This document shows, in pieces, positions 11,901-22,316 of a stretch of 64,000 nt of DNA (positions are counted from its first letter, which is position 1; each line of letters starts with the position of its first letter). The notes under the pieces are model-generated. The model was given only the letters and a program-made list of their open reading frames with translations, made no database searches and had not been told where the DNA came from. Both the position numbers and the translations under genes were made by a program. The stretch is from Symsagittifera roscoffensis (lineage: Eukaryota; Xenacoelomorpha; Acoela; Convolutidae), in assembly GCF_963678635.1 (NCBI RefSeq), contig NC_087069.1, positions 43,354,688-43,418,687 of the forward strand. Reading direction: 5' to 3'.

Positions 11901-14900
11901 ATATGTTTTGGTATCATTGAAAAAAAATTCGAATTCTTTCAACTTCGTATTGAAGAGTTTCCCTATCCTGCTGGTTTTCTTATGCTGTAGAACAAGCATA
12001 TCATAAAATCATGATTTTTCAACTCAAAAATATCTACAACGTCATCACATAAAAAATATAATGCATCGTAATTTTAGAAAAGTGAATGGAAAATTCAATC
12101 GCCAAAATAATGATGAAATTGTACTTTTAACGTCTGTGTCTTTCTCTACCTCGTTTTTATATAACAGTGGTTTGGCATGCCTTAAATCTAGTGCTTGAAT
12201 TCCGCAAAATTATCACCTTGTTCGTCTCTCTTTCAAAACCGCAGATTGCCTAAAGTTTTCTGCAATAATCAGCGGCTCTCATAATAGTTAAGAAAAAATC
12301 GTAAGCTTGCGTTTTAGGAAAATTTATAAGGTTGCTTTGGAGAATTACCAGTTGGAGTAGAAAATTTACCTGGCCAAAAAGCTGCTAAAAGAAAACTCTG
12401 ACAGTCGCAAATTGCAAATGTCCAGTACCTTTATCCAAAACAATAACATGAAATTAGGTTTAGAAAAAATCATTAAATACGATGTAGGCAAGATATGCTT
12501 TTCTGTCAAAATTTGGCTGTCAAAACTCTCTGCAGCGATAATGCGATAACTCTTTGCAGCGCGTTTTTGCAATGACAGAAGGAAACTAGCAGCGTATCGA
12601 TTACTTGCCTCAATTCGTGTGCTGATAAATTTTTTTATCTTCCTGCGAAAATCTGTTCAATTTGTTTTTATTTACATATTCTTAAGTTCAACGTTTAGCC
12701 CGGACCATTTCTCTGTCGTCGACTAATAGAAATAATGCGACAGCTCGCAAAAAAGTGAACTACCTTCAGCCATTTAAAAGTAAAAATATCGATAAAAAAA
12801 CTATATCAATTTTACTTCTATCAAAAGCCTGAGCAAAAAAAACAGATATTTAAAAAAAAGATAATGCAAAACGGATGAAATTTTTATTAGATATAAAAAG
12901 TTTAACTAATTGTAATTCCCGTACATTTCAAAAAGAACAAAACTAGAACTGATCACCATAAAATCTTCCCTACATCAGATCTTAGGCAAAAAACATTCAA
13001 GTTTCATTTGACGTAGGCATTTTTGTTTCATTTCTGAAACAGCTATGAGTTTTAATAAATCACAGGTGCAACGAGCTTGCATGGTTTAGATCATTTTTAG
13101 ACCTGCAGAGACTTGAAGCAAGCATGCTAATATCTTGACTAGATAAAATTTGAGAGTCATGATAGATCCTTGCTAGAGCTTCAAGAACCCTGTTGAGAGC
13201 TGAACAGCTCAGTTTTTTTTTCAGTGTTGGCCAAAAATGTTGTTAAGTTTTGCGAGTGGGGGCAATTTGAAACCCAATGTGAAAAAATCATTCAAAAAAT
13301 ATTAACCAAGAATCAAGTTTTGAATAAATGTAGCAGTAAATAAATAACTTCCAAGTGATATAAAAAATATTTGTTCTAGCCAGCTTCAGAAAGGTTTCAA
13401 TGTGGCAAGTATTTAAATTAGTGCAGATAGAATAAAAGCTTTACCATGTTCATTTCTGTTTTAACTTGCACTGCTCTCAAACAAAGTTCAGTTCAATCAC
13501 AAAAACGCTAATTTCAAATGGACGCTGCTAGCTTCATGTAAAAAATAAATTAAGGGTAAAAGCAGCAAAATTATGCATTAATTTTTTTACTATGTTTGTT
13601 CCAGCTGTTTAGAGAAAAAACAATGGAACTATTTTTGTTGATTTCAGACATGTATTTGTGCAACTGCCGTTACATCTGGATTAAAAGTGGCAGATGAAGA
13701 ATTCAGTCTTTTTTGGTACGAGCAATTTTTGTTTGTTGCAAAAGATTTCTAAAACATCAATCGCATCATTGAACAAAATAATTTAAGGTGATGAAACTTT
13801 AACACTTCAAGTTTTTATGCATGCATGTTTTTATGTTTTTAGTTTGCATGAAAAACGAAAACGGCCTGAAATTGTGTTTAAACTACAAAGTGTACTGGTG
13901 TAGTAACCTAAAGAGTGGTGTAGTAACCTAAAATATGTATTGAGCGTTCCAACGGCGCTAAAACGTGTCTAAATTAGTTTTTGGTTTAAAAATATTGTTA
14001 ATCTTTTAACAAAAAAATATGGTTGTCTCAAACATGCTCATTTCCACACCCTACAAAACCAAAAAACAACTCGCAGTTGAAAACCTTTTTTTCCATTTAG
14101 AACTAGAGCATCGATATTTTTAGGTATAATTTCTTTCCGTCGAAAACGGCTAATCAAAAACCAAAACTTATCTGCAGCCAATTCCAGCAGTTCTCGGTAA
14201 TTTCTTCGAAAATCAGATAAATAATTTATGAGAAATGATTTGGTTTGCATGTATAAAGTACAAACAAAAAAACTATACGAAATAGGGTTTCGTGTGCACT
14301 TATTTTTAGTTTAGACTAATTAATTTTTTGGTCACGGATTTTAAATTTAAAATATCCCTAGCAAGCTAAAACAAGGCACTTTCAATAGAAAGTTCGAATT
14401 CCACCCAAGAACAAAGGTCATCATAAATGTTTGTCTAAAAACAATTCAAATTGAGGAAATAAAACGTTTTGTTTCCAAGCACTTGCCCATTTTTTCAAAT
14501 CTGAAAATGCCAGATTTCACTATCTGTAGTAAGTTTTTCCAGCGGCGTGAAACTAACAGACACTGCCGAATTTAGGTAAGTGGTCACACTGTAATTTTCG
14601 AATTTTTCGCTCGAAATGTTTGACATCGCAGGATCAACTGCTTTTACTCCGCTCAATCTAAAAAGTGTTCACTCCAAATAAAAATGGTGAAAATTATTAC
14701 AAACGGTGAAAGCTGGCGTTTTCCGGTCCGCAAAAATTGGTAACTGCTGGAGATTAAAATGTGATGCTTTCATAAGAGACAATTAAGATCAATTGCTCGA
14801 GGTTGACACTTGTGTATAAAATTACACTGGTGGACATCAGAAAAGCACATATGAAATTTTGTCTCGGTAAAATGCTTGTTTTCATAAGTAGACCCAGAGT

Positions 14901-15346
14901 TAATGCTCGCAGCTACCTTCTACAAAATTATGAAATGATTGGTTTCAAGGGCTTACCAGTTATCCCAGGTCTGAAAAGATGAATTTTTACCGTTTGAACC
15001 GCGAGAAATTCTAGGAAAAATTCGCAGCAAGGAATTCAATTTCTTTACTGAGAAATGTTTGCAGTTTTGTTGCATAATTTTGTGAGTTTGTACTAATTTT
15101 TCTTCGCTGGAGTCCAATGGAACCAATTCTAAACTTTGTCGCATTTTCCTTTTTTCATTTGCTCGGCTACAACCTCGCTGAAAATGTTTAACGTCGCATT
15201 AACAATTTTCTACTCAGCTTATTCAAGAAAGAATTCACTACGATGCAAAACTTAGGGCAGATGAGGAAATCTGGCACTTTGAGACCCAGTTATTTAACAC
15301 TATTGGTTTTTTTTGCTTCCCACCTGCAATTTGTTTGTGTAACTTT

Positions 15347-15420
15347 TGTCAGATTGTTACAAAATAAGCATGCGGACTAATTAGGCCATGACAAACATAT
15401 TTCTTCTTCATGCTTAACCA
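15347..15420 (+). repeat. Dispersed repeat family B, copy 1
   Basis: The core GATTGTTACAAAA, GCGGACTAATTAGG, TGACAAACATA recurs at 27362-27430 and 30359-30430 in the same orientation. The weaker flanks (pyrimidine-rich upstream, 'GTTACA..ATAAAA' downstream) also resemble one another. Non-coding. Confidence 0.6.
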
Positions 15421-15858
15421 TCTAAAACCCCCTGTTACACCATGAAATTGGTGTCTATCCGAATTTGGAGAAAGGAAAAAAAACAGCCCTCTAGTGAATA
15501 AAATTTAACACAAATTCTTGACTGTAGTCTCTAAAAGGTTTCACAAAAAGTTGGGACAGAATTTACCCAGACTTATAAAAGAAAGTACTTAGACAGAGAG
15601 CAAATCATCATAGCTAAGCTCTTTGGAGCTATCAAAATTTTGTTCAGAGGTTTCACTAGTTAGTTCCAGGTCTTAAACTGTCAATTGTCACTGCAAGAAA
15701 TCAGTTCAAACCAATAACGAAAACTGAATGGTAATTTGTGGAAATACAATATGAACAACTTAGGATTTCAAACATGTGAGAGTGGAACAAATTTTGCTTT
15801 AGCCTTGAGAGTAATTTTCAATGTATAACAAAAAAGTCAAACTAAACCTTTGAGAGGG

Positions 15859-16280
15859 TAACTTCCCAAATGGCCCAATTCCCAAATGGCATAAAAATGG
15901 AAAATTTTCCCAAATAGCATAAATTTCAAGTTTTCATTGTAATTTAAACGTTTTCTATCAATTTCCAATTCTAAAAGTTTGTCAGGAACAAAAGAATGCG
16001 AACAAGATTTGCTTCCAAACAAATTTACGCAACAAATTTGTTAAAAAATTGACCACAAGAAGCTTTTTAATAATTGCAAGCTTATGCTTCTTGCTTTTGT
16101 AAGAAGTTCTACAACTTTTTCAAGATAAAATATCAGTCAATATTTGAATTGACAATTTGACTTAATTTCTCACATTGTTCCCGAAAAAATTGATCTCGAT
16201 TTTTTCAATGCAACTGTTGTGCAATTTGGGAAAATTTTCAATTTTATGCCATTTGGGAATTATGCCATTTGAGACGTAAT
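15859..16280. mobile_element. Foldback (MITE-like) element
   Basis: The left arm at about 15859-15923 contains CCCAAATGGC twice and GGAAAATTTTCCCAAAT. The right arm at about 16220-16280 carries the reverse complement in the same order (ATTTGGGAAAATTTTC, then TATGCCATTTGGGAATTATG). About 300 bases lie between, with no transposase. It ends only 25 bases before the start codon of the small secreted-protein gene, so it could lie in that gene's promoter. Confidence 0.6.
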
Positions 16281-16305
16281 CATTTGAGAATCTTTGATTG
16301 GAAAA

Positions 16306-16979
16306 ATGTCTGCTTATAAATTGTTCTTCACATCGCTTATTGCGGCTGTGGCCTTTTCGAAAGCAGGTAAGTTACTCTAGCGGACAGAATTAAACGCGAA
16401 CTTAAGTTTTAATCGAAGAATTATCGAACAATCACTCACCATCATCGAACAATCACCATTTGTTCGATGGTCTTTAAAATAGGAATTATTGAAAAGGGGA
16501 ACCTGAATTTAAACAAAATTTGATTATTTAGTGTGCCTTCAACGATTATTTTGCCAAATTTCAAGCATCAGTTTGTTTTTTAAACTAAAAACAGTCAGTT
16601 CAAAAACTATAGCGGCAAGTTTTCAGCGCTGAAATCTTAGACAAACAGTAAGTTCAGGAATGTTACCGCAATTCAAATTTTCTAAAAAGAATGTATCAAA
16701 TTGCCTAAATCTCTTTTTTGTTTCGATAAAAATTTATCCGCCGTCTACAAAATTTACTGATTACTTGTGCTCTATCTTTGCAATCATTATATTTAAATTT
16801 GATAAGATATGTCAATCTTTCTTGTAGATATCAATCCAATGATTTTGTTTGCAAGAACTTTCAAAATGAGCACAAAAAATGTATCTGAAAATAAGATTCT
16901 GCTGAAAGTGAATTATACCGACAGCAAATCCCCATTCTCTCAAAATAACCAAAATTTATTCCAACAATTCAAATTTTGA
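16306..16979 (+). CDS. Small secreted protein, two exons
   Basis: Exon 1 (16306-16366) starts with an ATG after AAAA and encodes a typical signal peptide: a short polar start, then FFTSLIAAVAFSKA. It ends at a perfect GTAAGT donor in phase 1. Exon 2 begins at 16828 after TTTCTTGTAG, is open in the matching phase, and ends at TGA 16977-16979. The predicted protein is 70 residues with two N-glycosylation sequons (NVS, NYT) and a Gln/Asn-rich end; nothing marks a known family. Exon 2 also has a weak donor (GTGAAT after codon 26), so it could be spliced on to later exons such as 30034-30273, which is also phase 0. A foldback element lies just upstream and a retroelement 1.1 kb downstream. Confidence 0.4.
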
Positions 16980-17199
16980 TTACAAGGATGAACAAAAAAC
17001 CTAAACAAAAACAACCACAAAATTATGTTCAACTTAAGCAGAAAAATCAAAGAGTCTACAGGCCAAGTATCAGAAAAACAATTTTGACAACCTTTTTTTA
17101 GGTCGACCAAATTGATTTTCCGAGCTCTCAAAGCACTAAAAAAGACGCAGTTTTGGCAAAATTTTCTGCGCCGCAGGCAAATCTTTGAAAAAACTGGTC

Positions 17200-17520
17200 A
17201 AAGTCTCCCCCTCAAAATTGGTATATATTTTAGGGTCGGTAGATATTGGTATATATATTATAGAAAAATTTTAGGGTCGGTCGGCCAAAAATTGATTTCT
17301 TAAAAAGTACCAAAGGGGGGACCCTTTGAGTCGGCAGGGGGTCGAATCCCAAGGAGAAAAAAACTTCCACCCCCCTCCCCCGCCCCAACCCCAAATCCGC
17401 TCCTGAGTAACAGCCTTATTTTTACCCCCACTAAAGTACCCCACTCGCCAAAATTAATCCGCCTACGCGGCCGGTCTCTCAAAAAGTTTAAATTGCGGAG
17501 GGGGTCATGCGTGTGTGGGG
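17200..17520. mobile_element. G/C-run-rich transposon end
   Basis: A TTTTAGGGTCGGT motif is repeated at 17230 and 17270. After that the sequence becomes runs of C and G. The minus strand near 17390-17405 reads CAGGAGCGGATTTGGGG, close to the CAGGGGCGGAT start seen at the ends of many DNA transposons. A related end lies near 29765-29790. No transposase is visible, so this is a remnant. The open minus-strand stretch across it is low-complexity and rejected as a gene. Confidence 0.35.
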
Positions 17521-18000
17521 GAATAAATTTGTTGGTAAAACTGGTAAAAACGGGCTGGCAAAATTTGCTGTTAGGTTCTTGGTTAGGGAGTGTGTGAAAG
17601 AAATCGTTTTGCTAAGAAAAAAACGATGCGAGTAGATTTAGATTCATCAATGCCATTAATAGACAGAGAAGATTGCAAGCATTTTTCAACCGAACTTACA
17701 TTGATCATGAATCATTTAACTAAAATCGATTTAGACTTTTAAACTAAAAATGAATTGAAAGGATTTAAAGTCCTTTTCGAGTTTTAAAATGCAATTCTAA
17801 CGGACTTTTCACGATGCAATCTATCATAGTATATGATTTTGTCATAATGTTCTACTACTGGGTATTTGTACCAATGTAAAATGACTTTCTTATATCTTTT
17901 TTTTTAATTGTTCCGTCTTTTGAAGAGAGTGAGAAATATATAGGCCTGGTGCAGACCAATTTTACATAAGTTGACACCTGTGGGTATCGATCCGGTGATC

Positions 18001-18087
18001 TTTGGAAAATCAAGTTATAAGTCAAACTATAACACTCATTGGATAACCAAGTTATAACAATCATTGAATAGCCGAGTTATAACATTC
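18001..18087. repeat. 25-bp tandem repeat / tRNA-like flank of the retroelement
   Basis: The motif CATTGGATAACCAAGTTAT (18037) is repeated at 18062 with small changes, and a third, partial AAGTTATAA copy starts near 18012. One more copy (CATTGGATAGCCAAGTTAT) lies at 24893-24918, immediately outside the right end of the retroelement. Upstream, on the minus strand near 17985-17998, a B-box-like GGATCGATACCC suggests that this is a tRNA-like or SINE-like sequence. Confidence 0.5.
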
Positions 18088-18170
18088 CTCGGGTTGACAA
18101 AAATGCTTCCTTTACATTTTTCATATATGAAAAAATGCTTATCATACTCTTTCATACATTTTCATAGAAT
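18088..18170 (+). repeat. Left inverted terminal repeat
   Basis: This begins CTCGGGTTGAC, then an ATGCTT block, TTTCATATATGAA, AAAATGCTTATCATAC and TTCATAC. The same blocks in the same order occur on the minus strand from 24892 down to about 24797. Related GTATGAAAATAGC / ATAAGCATTTTTTCCA blocks are repeated further in, at about 18181-18224 and 18298-18340, as subterminal repeats. Confidence 0.65.
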
Positions 18171-18380
18171 AAAAGTAAGTGTATGAAAATAGCAAAATAA
18201 ACATTTTTTCCATACTATGAAGTTTTATTACAAGCGTTTTTTGATACTCTGGAATTAAAAATTGAGTTTTTTCATCAGTCTTTTTATCCCCAAAATTGTA
18301 TGAAAATAGCATGATAAGCATTTTTTCCACACTCTGGTGCAGTGTTATTTAATGTGCAGTGCAGTGTTACTTAATGTTAC

Positions 18381-18394
18381 TTATGACGTCATAA
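18381..18394. promoter_or_regulatory. CRE-like 14-bp palindrome upstream of gag
   Basis: TTATGACGTCATAA is a perfect palindrome containing TGACGTCA, the consensus for CREB/ATF factors. It lies about 190 bases before the gag frame, after a duplicated GCAGTGTTA(C/T)TTAATG motif. Use as a promoter element is inferred from position only. Confidence 0.35.
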
Positions 18395-18585
18395 TTAACT
18401 TAGTTGTTAATCGATTTTTGGATATCAAGGTCGCTATCAACCTGTCAAACAACGGTTCATTTCTATGCAAGCTTATTTACTCACTCTCTGGTCAACTTAT
18501 GAAAGATTTAAGTGGACACAGTTTATTGTCATGACATGATTTATTGAAGTACTTATTTATTTATATAAATGAGATGAATTAAGTC

Positions 18586-19536
18586 TTGGCTAGTTATCTC
18601 AGTCCTCTGAGCTACCACATCGCGCAGCCAGCAGTTCCGGTATCAGGCGACCGGACTGACCTCTTAGGTGTTCCAGTCTTTTGGCATAAACCAACAGCCG
18701 ATCGACCCAGCAGTTGGGATTCTTGGATAGCGCAATTCAATCTTGCCATCGCTCTACGGGAACAGTGTGATCCTCGTGAGTTGTTGAAACCACCGGGAAT
18801 AGTTCACGATGATCCAGTTTCAAAACCGGAGGTTGTGGGACCCAACGAAGATGCGGCAGTCACAGCTAATTGCATTGCTAGGGACAAAGCAGCCGCCCGT
18901 AGAGTGGTAGAAATGAATGAGGAACGGTGGGTTAAAGGCCCCAGAGTGGCACCGGGTGTCTTTTTCTACGAGGTAGAACAGCGAAATAAATCTCGTCTCT
19001 TCTTCTCTCTAGGTTCCGAAGGCAGGAAACGTTTCCTGCAGAGTTATCGACATGCGGACCTTAGTGCGATTTCTTTTCAAGTCTTTTATGATTACTGTGT
19101 TCGTCTCTTTAAAAAGGAGAAAAATAACATCGTAGAACGTCTACAATTTTATAACGCAGTGCATGCTGAACGAGAAAGTCTAGAGGCTTTCTATTTGCGT
19201 CTCATGGGACAAGCAGTCCTATGTGGCGGGATGATAGATCAGGAGAAGGAAGTTGTGAGAGATATTTTTATTGCGAAAAAGCGTTATAAAGATATTCAAC
19301 GTGAACTATGTATTCGTCCGGGTGCCACTCCAGAAGAAACGTTAAATTCGGCGTTTTTACAGGAGAAGGCGGCCCAAACCGCCTCTAGTCAACAAAACAA
19401 CTCGGGTATCCGTCAGTGTCGGGCAGCTTCTCCCATCAAGAGTCCAAGTCAGCCCAGAGTGTGCATATTAAGCAGGAACCGACGTACTCAGTGCAAGGGA
19501 AAAAGCTATCTGATAGGATCAATCGGGCTCAGGTGA
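18586..19536 (+). pseudogene. gag: Gag-like protein of the Ty3/Gypsy-type element
   Basis: 316 codons open after a TAA at 18580. No ATG begins the frame (the first codon is TTG; the first in-frame ATG is near 18912), so the true start is lost or non-standard. The protein has the helix-rich, Arg/Glu-rich character of a capsid (FYDYCVRLFKKEK, ERLQFYNAVHAERESLEAFY). The latter matches the pattern of retrotransposon Gag, where a short 'Q..E.. ..F...L' stretch lies in the capsid C-terminal half. The nucleocapsid part lies in the overlapping frame that starts at 19416. Gag would form the particle. Confidence 0.65.
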
Positions 19537-20435
19537 ATAGTAGACCGAAAGTAATATTTAATCCAGAGAAAGCTAAGCTTTGTTATTTTTGTGGGAACAA
19601 GTTTTCCGCCAACCATAAACAAAGTTGTCCAGCAAGAAACGTTACTTGCAGGAACTGTAGCAAGAAGGGTCATTTCGCTAAATTTGGCAACTCCAAAACG
19701 GTAACTAATGGAGAAGCTGAGTCGGATGAGACCACTGAGGAGAACTGTAACTTTATCATTTCTGATAGCGAATCAAAAATTGCAGTCTTGACGGTGGAGG
19801 ATGTAAGACCTATTGTCGAGTCTGTGAAGAAGTTGGAAGTTATCAGTGCAGCTACGGGTAAATTGCGTTGTCTTCAAATCTTACTTCGATGCAATAAAAC
19901 AATTTTCAAAGTTACAGTGGATACAGGAAGCCCTGCTTCCTTTGTAAATAAGAGAACAGCAGACTACATCGTAAAGTCAGTGCCTTCAGCAGTAGTACTC
20001 AGTGAAAAGGAATGTCCGATAGACACAGTGTATGTGGATTATAACAGGAAAAGAATTGAGCTGATGGGCACTCTGGTTGTGAACGTGTCGTCTCTGGGTT
20101 GGTCTGTGAAGTCCGCAAAAACTCTTATCTCGGAAAACCGTAGGCGTTGCATGTTGGGACTAGATCTGCATTCCCAATTGGGGTTCGGACTACGCAAGTT
20201 AGACCACCTAGGCCACTGGTGGGCGAAGTTTCCCAGTCGGACATTAATGAGACGTCAGAATTTTGGAGATCGCATTTTCACAAGAAGTATCGACAGGTTT
20301 TTTCTCGCATTGGTAGAGCAGAAAGTCATCAAGTTTTCTCTATTTTCAAGTCGCGGCTTATTCCCATTCAAGAAAAGGGGAGGCGGGTCCCTGTTCATAT
20401 TCAGGACAAAGTTGGGAATGAAATTCGGGAACTAA
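19416..20435 (+). pseudogene. Nucleocapsid zinc fingers and aspartic protease
   Basis: This frame overlaps the end of gag by 120 bases, so a frameshift would be needed to enter it. It carries two zinc-knuckle-like motifs: CYFCGNKFSANHKQSC, then CRNCSKKGHFAKFG, where the last Cys is replaced by Gly. The retropepsin motif VDTGSPASFVN lies near 19916-19948. The region beyond about 20150 is a different frame from the RT that follows. The protease motif is intact but the finger is damaged. Confidence 0.7.
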
Positions 20436-21733
20436 TTCATGAAAGCCACATTGTTGAACTCAACAAATGTACAAGTGAACATTTTATAACTTTGATTGTG
20501 ATTACAGCGACGAAAGATGGATCAGTTAAGTTGGCAATGGATGCGAAGCCCATGAATGATCAAACACATAAGAACCAAAATCAGATACCAAATTTATTGG
20601 AATTATTGGATTCAGCTGCCCAAATAATCGCGTCAAACAAGGATGGCGATGTTTGGTTCACGTCGTTGGATCTGAAATATGCCTTTAGTCATATTCCACT
20701 AAGTGATGGCGTTAATCGTCAATGCAATCTTAATATAGTTTGAGGGGAACAAACAGGCACGTATCGTTTCAAACTTGGCTTTTATGGACTTACAGATATA
20801 CCTAGGGACTTCCAAAAAGCGATGGACAATACTCTTCAAGGATTATCGGGAGTTTTCTGTTTCTTGGATGAAAATCTTATAGTTTCAAAAGGCTCAGTAG
20901 TGGATCACAATCTTCTTGTGGATAAAGTATTCGTCAGGCTAGTGGAGGAAGTATTTGCCCTTAAGTTGTCGAAATGTGAGTTTTATTTGAATCATCTGTC
21001 TTGGATGGGTTATGATACTGATTCAGAAAGATATATACCGAAACGTTCTAAAATCGATGCTGTGTTAGCTCCTGAACCACCCAAAACGTTAAAGCAACTT
21101 CGGTCATTCATGGGCATTCTCAATCATTTACAGCAACTTTTGCCGAACCTTCAGGTCCATTCGGAACAACTCCGCCCATCATTGAAAGCGAGTAATAAGA
21201 ACAAATTTGTGTGGGGGGCGGAGCAACAATCTGCTTTTGCGAATATTTTTCAGCTGATAGCCAATATCACGAAAAGGTTCCATTATGATCAAAATCGGAA
21301 GACAAGGGTCAAGTGCGAAGCCAGTCATAGTGGTCTGGGAGCAGCATTAGAGCAAAAAGTGGAATCTGACATTTGGGTTCCAATCGCATTTGCATCTCGA
21401 CTTCCTAATGACCAAAAAAAGAAATATAGTACAAACGAGTTGAAACTTCTCGCAATCGTCTGGTCGTGTGAGCATTTTCGTAATAATCTTTTGGGTAACC
21501 ATTTCGTAGTTCTTACAGATCATAAAGCGATTATCTCGGCACTCAAGACTAATAGGGGAAACAAGACTCACCAATCACGTTTAACGTATTACGTATTACA
21601 TATTTCTGGTTATCTATCTCGTTTTCCAAATTTTGAAGCACCGCGGCCGAGTTATTTTGACGAACAAAATGTGGTTAAAAATATTAGCCAGTTTTTCGAC
21701 AGTTGCGATTTTTGGACCCCGCTGGGTTCATGA
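20147..21733 (+). pseudogene. pol: Reverse transcriptase and RNase H
   Basis: One frame is interrupted by TGA at 20741-20743. RT signatures in order: WFTSLDLKYAFSHIPL (the catalytic Asp block), the FKLGFYGLTDIP block, then FLDEN at 20861-20875 where a functional enzyme has YxDD-type residues; the second Asp is Glu here. The RFMGILNHLQQLLPNL-type connection follows. RNase H has KCEASHSGLGAAL, with the first catalytic Asp replaced by Glu (21317-21319), while NELKLLAIVW and LTDHKAIISAL are retained. The frame ends near FWTPLGS. These changes make both activities doubtful. Confidence 0.8.
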
Positions 21734-21920
21734 TTCTTCGTCTTCGGATTCCTTATCTGACAGCTCATCGGCTAAATTGATCAAAAATTCGTTTCAGGCC
21801 TTATCTATCTCAATTAAATCGATTGAATCTGATAATCACTGCCACGTTCGGAAATTTTATCCCGTAAATGAAATTCTACCAAATTCGGTGGGAAAATCGA
21901 TGTTGGTTGATTGCGCTCAA

Positions 21921-22071
21921 CCGCTAGAGGGCGTCGCCTTTATTGCTGATTGGAACTCGTGTCAAAGCGTAATACCGCTAGAGTGCGCTTGTTCTTTTGG
22001 CATTCGCACTAACGAATTAATTAACCAATGTGAACGAAATAAATCTGTTGTCAGTTATCCGCTAGAGGGCG
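21921..22071 (+). promoter_or_regulatory. Three CTCF-like motifs inside the retroelement
   Basis: CCGCTAGAGGGCG occurs at 21921-21933 and 22059-22071, with a one-base variant (CCGCTAGAGTGCG) at 21975-21987. This closely matches the bilaterian CTCF core CCASYAGRKGGCR. The copies are in one orientation and sit between the RNase H and integrase frames, in a stretch (21734-22316) whose open frame looks non-protein-like. Insulator use is inferred by analogy with the gypsy insulator, not shown. Confidence 0.4.
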
Positions 22072-22316
22072 TCAAATTTAATGCTCAGAATTTCAGCCAA
22101 TCAGCTTTGAGTTGGTTTAATTCATTCAATGTCATTTTCCCAGCATGTTTTCTGAATTGCTGGCCATTTTGGATTTTTTTGGCTAGTTACTGTTGTATTT
22201 ATTGTGTTTGTGTCATTTACTTATATCATCGGCATATTCTTGTTTCCTATCAATTTTTGGATTGACTTTGGAGTTTCTTCTGCTTATTCGCGTCATCTAT
22301 TTTTCAGACTGTTTGT

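Larger units (their letters stand above)
8139..15858. other. Long non-coding stretch
   Basis: AT-rich DNA without a convincing gene. It contains a copy of dispersed repeat family A (8600-8960) and one of family B (15347-15420). Open stretches at 10098-10346, 10849-11100, 11760-11990 and 14038-14250 lack domains or good splice sites. One possible small exon follows a GATTTCAG acceptor near 13650, with Cys residues, but it has no partner. Treated as intergenic. Confidence 0.5.

Noticed and set aside
17300-17482. 60-codon minus-strand frame rich in Gly and Arg
   Set aside because: Low-complexity translation of C/G runs at a transposon end.
21633-22265. 210-codon frame between RNase H and integrase
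   Set aside because: The repeated PLEGV in it comes from the repeated CTCF-like DNA motif. No Env or other domain is seen, and its start overlaps the RT frame.
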